Source: Thraustochytrium sp. TN22 (lineage: Eukaryota > Sar > Bigyra > Thraustochytrida > Thraustochytriidae). Taken from it: a DNA stretch of 64,000 bases. Under the pieces are notes generated by a model. That model had not been told where the DNA came from. It saw only the letters and a list, made by a program, of their open reading frames with translations, and made no database searches. How positions within the stretch are numbered: position 1 is the stretch's first letter; every line of letters starts with the position of its first letter. Below are positions 37,722-47,300 of the stretch, in pieces. The stretch is taken from positions 337,544-401,543 of the forward strand of contig JABLUY010000001.1 of the NCBI GenBank assembly GCA_013306675.1. The letters are read 5' to 3'. A program made the position numbers and the translations under genes.

Positions 37722-38984
37722 TCAGGTAGCATTTTGTGAAACCTGTCGCTGCCGCTGGAACAGCAGACCTCGTCCTTGAAGACGACAAGGGCACACACAG
37801 CCAGACCCATTCCAATTGGGCGCCAGCCAGGCCTTGGGCGAAACAAAGAAACAGGCAAATGAAGATGCATTGTCGAATGTCAGGTGCATGGGGAGGGCGC
37901 GCGGGAGTGATGCGGACGACCTACAAAGGTTTTTTGCTGGGGGTTCTGAATCAAAGCGCTCCAACTGCGGGGAGTTTGCGGGCTTGTCCAACGTCTTGAT
38001 CATAGCTGCCAAGATCGAGGAGTCGCGCACCTTTTTGGTGCGAGTTGCCGCGACGAATTCTGCCGATTCGAGCTTCAGATCCAGGTCCACCGCCTCGTCA
38101 TGTGCCAACGAGGACAGTTCCAGCTCCTTGAAGGAGGGGTCCGTATTGAAGAGGCTAGCGCCGAGTTCTTCCATGCAGAGCACGTCCTCGAGGAGACCCT
38201 TGAGGTCGTCCCCGTGAGCGTCCTCTTCTTGCTTCATGGGCATGTCGGCCCGGGTTTTGTGCAGATGCTCCAGCTGCACTTGCTGCTCTTGCAGCTGCCT
38301 GGCGGCAGCGGCCTTTTTGTTCTGCGCGGCGCTTGCGCGCGGCGGCTTGGGCGCGGCGACTGGCGCGCTGGGCACTGGCGAGGCCGCGCCGGTCTTCTGG
38401 CGCTTGCGCGGCTGAAGCGTGGCGGCGAGCTCGGCCTGGAGGCGATCGACCTGGGCCTGGAGGGCGGCGTTTTGGGCGCGCACCTCGGCCATCTCCGTGG
38501 CGTCCACCGCCGCGGGGCCGCCGCTCCGAAGCTGCTCGACCTCGGCGCGAAGCGCCGAGTTTTCGGCGCGCAGGCCGGTCACGTCCGTCTCGAGCTGCTT
38601 GTAGTACTGGATGCGGCGCTGGCGCGAGCGCTCGGCGGACTCGCGGTTGCGCCGCTTGCGCTCGAGCATGCGCTGTGCCTTGTTCTCCGAGTTCTCGCTG
38701 GCCGGCGAGCCCATCTGCAGCGGTTGCTGCTGCGGTTGCTGTTGGGCCGTCAGCTGCTGGTGCTGCTGGCCGTTCCGCGAGCGCTTGGTGCCCTTGCCCT
38801 TGGCCTGCGCGCCGCGCTTGGTCTGGCACGTGGGCGGCAGCGGCGAAGCCGGCGGCGTGCGCGAGCCCTCCGAGCACGATGCGCTCAGGCTCACGCTCTC
38901 GTCGCGCGGCGATGCATACGCCTCGCTGCCGGTCTTACTCGCGGCGGCCGAGCCGGTGCCGCTGCTCATCGTTGAGGCCACCAT
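37722..38984 (-). CDS. bZIP transcription factor B
   Basis: The frame encodes 420 residues from the ATG at 38984; the frame continues upstream only to a TTG. The bZIP domain lies at about residues 100-165: basic region ERKRRNRESAERSRQRRIQY with the NRESAERSR contact signature, then a zipper (LETDVTGLRAENSALRAEVE). The basic region is nearly identical to that of bZIP A. It is preceded by a Gln-rich stretch and followed by a KRQK basic patch, a Gln-rich helix and an acidic region (LEDVLCMEELGASLFNTD, LAHDEAVDLDLKLE). The last 65 or so residues after PPAKNLC lack conserved character and may be read past an unrecognised splice or stop. It is presumed a nuclear dimeric DNA-binding regulator. The two bZIP genes converge and probably arose by inverted duplication. 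Confidence 0.85.
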   Translation of the reverse strand: MVASTMSSGTGSAAASKTGSEAYASPRDESVSLSASCSEGSRTPPASPLPPTCQTKRGAQAKGKGTKRSRNGQQHQQLTAQQQPQQQPLQMGSPASENSENKAQRMLERKRRNRESAERSRQRRIQYYKQLETDVTGLRAENSALRAEVEQLRSGGPAAVDATEMAEVRAQNAALQAQVDRLQAELAATLQPRKRQKTGAASPVPSAPVAAPKPPRASAAQNKKAAAARQLQEQQVQLEHLHKTRADMPMKQEEDAHGDDLKGLLEDVLCMEELGASLFNTDPSFKELELSSLAHDEAVDLDLKLESAEFVAATRTKKVRDSSILAAMIKTLDKPANSPQLERFDSEPPAKNLCRSSASLPRALPMHLTFDNASSFACFFVSPKAWLAPNWNGSGCVCPCRLQGRGLLFQRQRQVSQNAT

Positions 38985-41900
38985 GGCTGCGGCTGCGGCT
39001 TGTGCCTTGGGCGAAATGAAACGAAGCAAAAGGCGCGGCGAAGCCCAGTGCGGTGCGGCGCGGCGCGACGCGACGCGACGCGACGCAGCGAGGAGTTTGG
39101 CGGCGAGCGCAGCGGGTTTGGGCTAGCGGCACTCGCGGGAGAAGCTTTGCTTGCGCGCTTGCCTGCTCGGCCCGTTGCCGGTCACACGCGCTGGGTGGAA
39201 AGGGTCTGTCTGCCAGATTTGATTTTGCGGACGCGGGGCGCAGCAACTGCCGAAGGCGCGATCGGGAGCGCGCTTACCCCGCCGCAGAGCAGCCCAGAGC
39301 AAAGCAGAGCAGAGCAGAGCAGAGCAGAGCAGGCAGGAACAGGAAGACCGCAGCAAGCGCGGCCGCGCGCGCCTCTCGCTCGCGCTCGCGCAGCGGCACA
39401 ACGGCCGGCCGTTGCCTTCTTGCGCAGCGCAGCGCAGCGCAGCGCAGTCTTGCGCGGCCTTGCGCAGCGCAGCGGGCTCCTCGCGCGGCGCAGCTCCACG
39501 CGCGCCGGCCGGGACGGGACAGGACAGGCCGCGACGAGGCGCGGAGTGGATTTGCTCGAGTTTGGGCTTTGCTGCGGCGCAGCGTGCCACGGCGAGCGCG
39601 GGCTGGCCGGTAGGAGGCGAGCGAGCGAGCGGGCGCGAGCTGCTTGTGCACGCTCCGGCACTGCATTGCACGCAGTGCGCCGCCGCTTGGAAGCCGCGCG
39701 CCGCAGCCGCAGAATCTGGAGGATTGCGCGGCCGGGCTGGGCGGGCAGGCAGGCAGGCCGCCCCAGTGGGCGCCGCCCCGCGCCCCGCGCCCCTGCGCCG
39801 CGCCGTGCCGCGCCGCCGCGCAGCGCAGCGCAGCAGCGCAGCAGCGCAGCAGCGAGGCCCGAGGCGCGACGCGGCGCGATCGCGGCCGCGCGAGCGAGGC
39901 CGACGCGGAGGCGCGAGGCCCAGGCCCGCGACCGACGGCCCTGCCTTGAGTCGCCGCGGAGCGCCCCCCAGCTGCCACTGGCTGGCTAGCTCTAGCTAGC
40001 TAGGCATGAGCGGGCTGGGCATGGGCGGGCGGCTGCAGAGGGCCCGCTGGCACCCCGGCCGGCCTGGCCAGGGCAGCCACGCTCGCTGCGGCTGCGCAGC
40101 TCAGAGCGAGCTCGGCGAGGCGAGCTCGGCGAGGCGAGGCGAGCTCGGAGGAGTCCGTCCTGTCCCGAAGGCACGCAACGCTGGCGAGGGCGCGGCGACG
40201 CTGAGCACGGCGGGTCGCGCGCCGGAGGCCTCGGAGCGGAACGCGCGCGAGCGAGCGAGCGAGCGAGCGCTACGCGGGCGTGGTCAAGATCGAGCGCCTC
40301 CTGCCGGCCGGCTGAGCCGCCGCCTTGCTCCCTCCCTCCCTCCCCAGAGGCGGAAACCGCTGCGCTTAGCAGCAGCGGCGCGGTGACGGCGCGCTGCGGC
40401 GCGGCGCCCCGGCGCCCTGCGCAGACTTGTGCACGGCGCCGGGAAGCGCGCGCGGGCGCGCGGCGAGTCAGGAGACGCCCGCGCTCGTCATCGCCGCGGC
40501 ACGGCGCGGGTTGACACTGCACTACATTCTCTGGCGCGCTGCCTGCACACTCGATGACGATGGATGGCGAGCTCGGGTTGGATCAATCAACGCAAGTCCT
40601 GCCTGCAAGTGCAAGCTGGGAATGATTTTGCAAGCAAGTTCAAGCGGCCTCCGGCGAAGGTCGGCCAGGCAGAAATGCGTGCGGCGGGCGTGCAGCGCGC
40701 GAGCGGGCTCGTCGCCGTACCGCCTCGCCTCGCCTCGCCTCGCCTCGCCGCACGCGCGCGCGCGCGCGCGGCGCCACGCGGCTCAGGCTTAGCTTGCGAC
40801 GATCTTTCAAGAATGCGCCTGCAACTGCTGGGCTGGCTGCGGGCACGCGGAGGCACGCCGTGGCACGCCACCGCCCGACTTGGAGAAGGTAAGGGGCACG
40901 CGGCGTGGGTTGTCCGGAAGTGTCCGGAAGAAACAGGACCCACTTGGACGCCATGGCTTGCGACTGCGGACTGGGGCGCTCGCGGCTCGACTCGGACCGC
41001 TGCGCCGCGAGCTGCTCAACGCATACCCCGGGCGGAGGCCAGGTCCGCCAGGAAGTAAGAAAGCTCCAGCAGGCGCCGCCAGCCGCTTGCGGGCCGAGTC
41101 GAGCGGCACCAGCCAGCAGAAGTTAGGACTCGACTTCGACATCGTCCGAACAGCGGCCAGCAGCGCTCGGAGGCCCCCAGGCGCTTCTTACGACGACGGA
41201 GTGAGCTAGCCTAGCGCTGCTCGGCGCTCGCGTTGCCATGCTCGGCCTTGAGCGAGCCGCGCTGACTCAGCTGGCTGACCGCCACGCCACGGTCCTTCCT
41301 TGAGCCTCGATCCGAAGCTCGACGCGCAGAAATGTGGGCCGGGGCTCGATCGTGCGAGGACATCGAGCTGGAGACAGCTCGCAGGCGATCGAGGCGGCCG
41401 CCGAAAGCCGCTTACGCGGCTGGATCGATCCGACGCCGGCGCATCATCCACTTGCAGGCGGCGGCCCGCGCCTCGTCATGGCGGGCCGGCCAGGCGGCGT
41501 TGGCCGAGCTCGAACAAGCGCGCGGCCAGGCCGGGCAGTTCGCGGAGACTGCCTTGCCTTCCCATGCGCTCCGACGCCTGATGTTGTTGTCAGGCCAGGG
41601 CCTCCTAGCTTCTGCAAATGGCCGCGCGGACCGCTCGCACCGGCAGGATGGGAAAGCACTTGGATTGTCGGCCAGTGCCGGCAGCGGGTGACTCTGCTTT
41701 GATAGACATGCATGGGGCTGCGTCGAAAGATGGCTTCATTCCAGGCCTCTGCGTGAGGCTTCAGCTCAAGCTGGCCGGCGACTCGAAGACGCTCTGGCTG
41801 GGGGGCCGCAGGCGGCGCAGGGCAGCCCGGCAGCCCGCGGCAGCCCCCTCTTTTTGTCGATCCGGCTCGACTGGCGGCTTCGACAGTGAGCACTCCGCTC

Positions 41901-42616
41901 CTTTGCTTGAAGGCAGTTGGACAACTGCGGGCACGGGCTGACCATTTACGAGGTGCGCGAAGCTACCAGGGCTGTGGGACATCAGCTCGGGCCGCCTCCG
42001 CTGTCCCGCTTTCAAGTGCGACCCACCTAACATAGCCGCCCCCTTACACCTCTGCCGCTTCGTAGGGCTAGAGTGCCCAGGGTGAAGCGGTTTCTTCACG
42101 GAAGCGGGAATCTTGCAGTGCGGGCATCTTGCGGGCGTTCCGCCTTGTTCTCTTGAAAAAGGGTCTGGTTTGAGATTTACCGGTTTCTTAAACCATTGCC
42201 ACCGTACGGGACTTTACGTCCCTCTTGCACATAGACGACCCACGCGGCCTCGGCGCCTCCTCCCCCCCCAGCTCAGATCCTCCCCCACATCCCTCACATC
42301 ATCATGCCAAGATACAACCCAGTGGCGCGTCGCCCGTACCTTCCCCTGGATAGCGTCCCCCGTCCATCTTTTCCCTCCCACCTCCGCCACTATCCCTCTG
42401 TGAGTCAGTGATCCCCTTCGGATTTCGCCGAACCGCTCCGCCTGCCTACTCACCTACACTACCAGTGAAATTCCCAGTGTTTCCAGGGTGAAGAAGAAAC
42501 TCTGCGGGGGCCGTTTCCCGCCCAGGGGGGGGCAGAGCTGGGGGGGGCCGGGAGGCGCGCGCGGCCAGCCAGTCAAAAGCAGCAGCGGCAGGCGGCGTGG
42601 CAGGCCAGCAGGCGGG

Positions 42617-42655
<39 letters not shown>

Positions 42656-43660
42656 CGGCGGCAGGCGGGCGAGGCGCGGCAGCAGCAAGGCGTGGAACAA
42701 GGCGGCGGCGACCTAAGGCGCGAAGCAGGCGCGCGGCAGCAAGCAGGCGCAGCGGCTAGGCGCCGCGCAGCGAGGTAGGTGGTCGTGGCGGCGGCGGCGG
42801 CGAGGCGGCGCGGCGGCCGGCGGCCGGCATGCGGCGCGGTCGGCTCGGCCGGCCGGCCGGCCGGCCGGCCGGACGGACGCGCGCGCGAGGCGCGAGCGCG
42901 CGCGCGCGCGCGCAGGGGCAGCGCGCGCAAGGGGGCGCAGCGCGCGCGACGCGGCGGATGAGGCGCGCGCGGCGGAGGAGGAGAGGGCGGCGGCGCGGCG
43001 GCGCGCGAGAGAGAGGAGAGGCCCGGCCGGCGTCGAGGCCGGCGTGGACGCGCGCCAGGACGCGCAAAAGGGCGCGCCCGAGGCCGCCTCCTGGCCGCGC
43101 GCGGGCGCGAAAGCCCGCGCAGCCGCGCCGCCAGCGCGGGATTTTGCCGCGGCGACCCCGGGAACAACGGGACCCGGAAACGCCGAGGGAAAAACCTGCC
43201 GCGCCGCCTGCTTGAGGGCCGCAAACCCTCAGCTCTCCAGGCGGCGCGGTGCGTAGACGGCGGGCGGCGCAGCGCGGCGGCGGCGCGGCGGCGGCGGCGG
43301 CGGGGGCGGCGCGCGCGCGTGGTGGCGGCGCGGCGCGGTGCGCGGGTGCGGTGCGGCGCGGCGCGCGGCGCGGCGCGGCGCGGCGCGGAGGCGCGCGACA
43401 GGCTTACGGCTCGGGCGTGATGAGAGAGTTGGCCGAGGTTGGGCGAGATGGCCAACCTAACTGGCGCTGACGGTTAGGACCTTCTGCTCAAGCTTGCCGT
43501 GGGGCGCGCGGGCGAGGGGAGGCGTGGCCGGAGGGGGGGAAGAGGGGCGGGAGGCGAGGGCGGGGCGAGAGGCCGAAGCGAGAGGCACCGACATACTGAC
43601 GAACGAGTCGTGACGTGGCGTTGCACAGGAAGGACAGCTAAGCAAGCGAGGACAAGCAAG
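38985..43660. other. 4.7-kb gene-free, simple-repeat-rich region
   Basis: No supportable gene on either strand. It holds an AGAGC pentamer run (39294-39329), GCGCA/GCAGC runs (39423-39451, 39817-39857), a GAGC run (40245-40268), CG alternations (40753-40772), a GGCA tetramer run of about ten units (42612-42653), a CCGG run (42838-42873) and GGC/GCG runs (43262-43305). A less GC-rich island at about 41940-42470 contains no convincing frame, tRNA or element. Long Arg/Ala-rich frames are artefacts. The final part presumably holds the HMGB promoter. Confidence 0.5.
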
Positions 43661-44329
43661 ATGGGCAAGGCCAAGAGCGCCAAGAGGGACCCGAACAAGC
43701 CCAAGCGGGCGCTGACGGGCTTCCTGTTCTACAGGTAGGTCTTCGTTGTCCTTTTTCGCGCCTCCATGTGACTCTGCGCAGTCCACTAACGATATGCCTC
43801 CCCCCCTTCCAAAACCAACAGCAAGGAGCGCCGGCCGCAGCTCAAGGAGCAGCACCCGGACATGCAGTTCGGTGAGATCGGAAAGAAGCTGGGCGTGGAG
43901 TGGCAGAACATGAGCGACGCGGAGCGTGAGCCGTTCAACAAGCAGGCGGCCGACGACAAGATGCGCTACGACAGCGCCATGGCCAACTACGAGCCGGACC
44001 CTTCCTACTCCAAGGCCGGCAAGCGCAAGGACCCCAACAAGCCCAAGCGCGCCATGTCCGCCTACCTGTACTTTTGCAAGGCCATGCGTGACTCTGTCAA
44101 GGCCGAGTACCCGGAGAAGTCCATGGTCGAGATCCAGAAGGTGCTCGGCGCCAAGTGGAAGGAGACCAGCGAGGCCGAGCGCCAGCCCTTCATCAAGCAG
44201 GCCGAGTCCGACCGCCAGCGCTACGACCAGCAGATGCTGCAGCTCTCCCAGAACAGCGCCGGCGGCATGGGTGGTGTCGACGAGGATGACATGGGCGACG
44301 ACGATGAGGATGATGATGACGGCTACTAA
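43661..44329 (+). CDS. HMGB-type protein, two HMG boxes, two exons
   Basis: Exon 1 is 43661-43734 and exon 2 is 43822-44329, giving 193 residues. Box 1 (residues about 10-78) is split by the intron (DPNKPKRALTGFLFYS then KERRPQLKEQ); box 2 (about 92-160) begins DPNKPKRAMSAYLYFCKAMR. The C-terminus is a short acidic tail (DEDDMGDDDEDDDDGY). This is the classic HMGB chromatin-architecture layout: non-sequence-specific DNA bending, with the acidic tail regulating binding. It is an abundant nuclear protein. Splicing restores the conserved FLFYS-KER box sequence, which confirms the intron. The 3' UTR is pyrimidine-rich with a CT run. Confidence 0.95.
43735..43821 (+). other. 87-bp intron in HMGB gene
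   Basis: Donor CAG|GTAGGT at 43735 and acceptor CCAACAG ending at 43821, with a pyrimidine tract at 43799-43810 and a CTAAC branch-point match near 43786-43790. The join completes a serine codon (AG|C) and restores a continuous HMG box. It serves as the local model for splice signals. Confidence 0.93.
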
Positions 44330-45057
44330 GCGCGCAGGGACGCGGGCCAGCGAAAGACCGACCCGTTCTCTCCTACCAAGATCTCCCCTTTCCTCTTGAC
44401 GTGGTCTCTCTTCTATGCTTTTTCCTTTCCCGTTGGACTGCGCGCCCGCCCGCTTTCCCTCCCAAAGCAGAAACCTTTCTGGTTCTTTTTTTTCTGAGCT
44501 CTCTGTTTTTTCTTCCTTCTCCCTGCTTGCTTGCTTGTCTTGGCTGTCATGTCTGTTTCTTGTAGCTCAGCCTGAGTCAGGTCGCGGTACTTGATGGAGT
44601 AGCTGGGAAGTGCCGCGTCCACGATGCCGTCCTTGTCGCCGCACTTGACCTTGACTGGCTATCATTGCATCCTTGCATTTGACTCTTTCCATTCCTCTCT
44701 CTCTCTCTCTCTCTCTCTCCCTGTGTCCCTCTCGTGTTCTCGACCTAGCCGAAGTCACCTGTCGCTGGCACTGACATGAAGACTTGAGCTTGCGACCCGG
44801 TGAGCTGAGCTCGAACCTCGAGTTACAGCGAGCCTCTCTGATGACTGTCGGGCAGCCAGTGGGTCTTGCCAAAGCCGCGTGCGGCCTCGCAGTGGCCGCG
44901 GGCGGACAGGCTCGTTCGTAGTAGGCCTTGGTCGGCCTGGGCGTGGCCGTGAGCACGTGCGCTCAGCAGACGGAGCCCACCAAGCACAGCGTACACCTGC
45001 GCCGCCAGCCACCACCGGCCACGGTGCCCGGCCGGCGCCAACGCAGACAAGGCATCG
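44330..45057. other. HMGB 3' UTR and spacer
   Basis: Pyrimidine-rich sequence with T-rich stretches near 44485-44515 and a CT dinucleotide run near 44695-44720. No gene seen. Confidence 0.5.
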
Positions 45058-46143
45058 ATGAGCACCAGCCTCATGTCGCGCTTCCCAGCCTCGCTGCGCC
45101 AGGCAGCGCAGAGCGCAGGTGCGCTCGCGCTCGTGGCGGCCTTCGTGCAGCTGCTGCGTCTCTTCGTGGTGCCCGGCGCGCGCCGCCGCCGCCGCCGCCT
45201 CGCGTACGCGCTGGCCAACCTCGGCAGCCCGCCCAAAGGCCTGCCGACGCTCGCCGACGTCGAACAGGTCTCCGACAGGGTGCTGCGCGTGCTCGGCCAG
45301 AACCCGGGCGCTTTCACGCTCCAGGGCACGAACACGTACGTCGTGGGCACGGGCGCCGAGCGCGCGCTCGTTGACACGGGCGACGGCAACCCGCGCTACC
45401 ACCGCCTCCTCGAGCTCGAGATGCGCAAGCGCGGCGTCACCATCGTCGAGGTCGTCATCACGCACGCCCACGAGGACCACCTCGGCGGCATACCGCGCCT
45501 GCGCGAGGTCTACCCGGACGCGCGCGTCTGGAAGCGCCCGCGCCGCAACGGCGAGCGCGATCCGGCTGGCCGACCCTACGACGGCGTCCTGGAGAACGGC
45601 ACCGTCGTTGCCGTGCAGGGCGCCACGCTGCGTGCCGTGCTCACGCCCGGCCACACACCCGACCACGTCGCGCTCGTCCTTGAGGAAGAGGGCGCCATCT
45701 TCACCGGCGACTGTGTGCTTGGCTCCGGCACCGCCGTCTTCGAGGACCTGCACGAGTACGTCGGCAGCCTTCGAATCCTGCAGCGTGAGCTCGAGCTCGC
45801 CAAGTCCGAGCTCGGCCAACGCCAACCTTCGAGTAGAGACGGCCACATCGGCCGTCTCTACCCGGGCCACGGCCTCGTCGTGGCCGACGGCGCGCAGCGC
45901 GTCGCTGACTATCTCGCGCATCGTCAGCTGCGCGAGGACCAGATCGTCTCTGTCCTGATGGCGCGCGACGCTCCGCAGTCTGAAGATGACCTCGTTGAAC
46001 ACATTTACGCTGACCAGAAGCTCTCCTGGGTCCTCAAGCGCGGTGCCAAGCGCTCCGTTGTCCAGCACCTCGACAAGCTCAAGCGCGAGGGCCGTGTGCA
46101 GCACCTCCACAATCGCTGGGCCGTGGTGGGCTCCAGCCACTAG
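45058..46143 (+). CDS. LACTB2: LACTB2-like metallo-beta-lactamase-fold hydrolase
   Basis: A 361-residue protein from ATG. The N-terminus has a hydrophobic segment (residues about 20-38, ALALVAAFVQLLRLFVV) followed by a run of arginines, suggesting a membrane anchor or mitochondrial targeting. The metallo-beta-lactamase fold starts near residue 65. NPGAFTLQGTNTYVVGTG is typical of LACTB2; HAHEDH at 136-141 is the metal-binding H-x-H-x-D-H; PGHTPDHVAL supplies the next His and FTGDCVLG the bridging Asp. LYPGHG supplies the last His. A C-terminal winged-helix-like region (RQLREDQIVSVL, then HLDKLKREGRVQ) also matches the family. Human LACTB2 is a mitochondrial single-strand RNA endonuclease; the same activity is inferred. 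Confidence 0.9.
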   Translation: MSTSLMSRFPASLRQAAQSAGALALVAAFVQLLRLFVVPGARRRRRRLAYALANLGSPPKGLPTLADVEQVSDRVLRVLGQNPGAFTLQGTNTYVVGTGAERALVDTGDGNPRYHRLLELEMRKRGVTIVEVVITHAHEDHLGGIPRLREVYPDARVWKRPRRNGERDPAGRPYDGVLENGTVVAVQGATLRAVLTPGHTPDHVALVLEEEGAIFTGDCVLGSGTAVFEDLHEYVGSLRILQRELELAKSELGQRQPSSRDGHIGRLYPGHGLVVADGAQRVADYLAHRQLREDQIVSVLMARDAPQSEDDLVEHIYADQKLSWVLKRGAKRSVVQHLDKLKREGRVQHLHNRWAVVGSSH

Positions 46144-47300
46144 CGCCGCAGCTCCGACGAAGCCTGTGGTGGTATTGTTATTGTATTCGCACCGAGACCA
46201 AGCGCGCGCAAATTAGGTTTCTTAGTAGGTTACAAGCTTGAAGATTGATTGACTTGCCTGGCTGATCAATCACGATGAGAGCCTTGCCGAGCCTTGCCGA
46301 GCCTTGCCTTGCGAAGTCACGGCCAGCCCTGGGCGCCGAGGCCTCTCTCTATATAAGTCGGCTCGCCTTCGAGGTCACGACGCGGCTGCCTCGGCGTCGC
46401 CTCGGCGCCCAGGCCAACGTCGCCGAGTTGCAAGTTGCCGTCATGCGAACTCCGCCCGCCGCACCCTCACGGTCCAGCGCGCACACCAAGGGGGGCCCGC
46501 AAGGACTCCCCGCACCGCGTCTGCCCCATCCTCCCTCCTCCCGGCTCCACTGCGCCGGCGCAGTCGCAGTGACGCCGCCCGCTCCGAGCTGCCTAGGAGC
46601 GCGTGGAGCGCTCAAGAACAGCCCGCACCCCCCCGGCCATAGCCGCCACAGCGCCCGCAGCCCAGAGGCCACGCAGGCCAGTGGAGCGGGGGGTAGAGGA
46701 GGGCTCGAGGCCTCCTCCCAGACTCCATTCCAGCGAGCGCCGAGAGCCCATCTCCGCGCCTCGCGAGCGGGAGAGCGAGAGGCGCGCGCGCGGCGCCGGC
46801 GCCGGCGGCAGACGCGCGCGCACGGGCCAGCAGCCCCCCCCGCCCTTGGCGCGGCGCGGCGCGGCGCGGCGGCCCGCGGCGGCCCGCGGCCAGCAGCCGC
46901 GGCACGAGCGGCACGTGCATCGCCTCGCCTCCCTACGCTCCCTCCCTCTCTCGCCCGCTCGCAGCAGCGGCGCGCGCCCGGTCTTCGGTCCTGGACCCGG
47001 CGGCGGCGCGCGCGCGCGCGGCAGACCCGCGCGGGGCCGGCGGCCGGCGCGCGAGGCTTGCCCGCCCGGAGCGAGCGAGCTAGCGAGCGCGCGCGGGCGC
47101 GAGGAAGCGAGCGAGCGAGCGAGCGAACGAGCGAGCGTGCGTGCGTGCGTGCGGGCGGTCGCGCGTGTAGTCGTGTTGTTGAGACGGAGAAGAGCAGCGG
47201 CGCGGTGCACGCGCGGCGCCACGCACGAGGTACATACAGGCAGCGTGCGCGAAAGGTAGCCTAGCTGCTCGGCGAAAGGTAGCCTAGCTGCTCGGCGAAG
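46144..47300. other. Intergenic region before WASP gene
   Basis: It holds a TATA-like element at 46350-46357 and, farther on, GCGA/GCGT runs (47098-47150). Directly before the WASP start codon, a perfect 23-bp tandem duplication (unit gcgaaaggtagcctagctgc + tcg) lies at 47249-47271 and 47272-47294. Open frames on both strands are composition artefacts. Confidence 0.5.
46350..46357 (+). promoter_or_regulatory. TATA-like element
   Basis: TATATAAG, a strong TATA-box match in an otherwise very GC-rich region, lies 207 bases after the LACTB2-like stop and about 940 bases before the WASP start codon. If used, it implies a long WASP 5' leader or an unrecognised short transcript. Confidence 0.35.

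Noticed and set aside
38985-43660. Possible tRNA, rRNA or snRNA genes in the gene-free region
   Set aside because: No T-arm consensus with a matching acceptor stem was found by eye; a covariance-model scan (tRNAscan-SE, Infernal) would be decisive.
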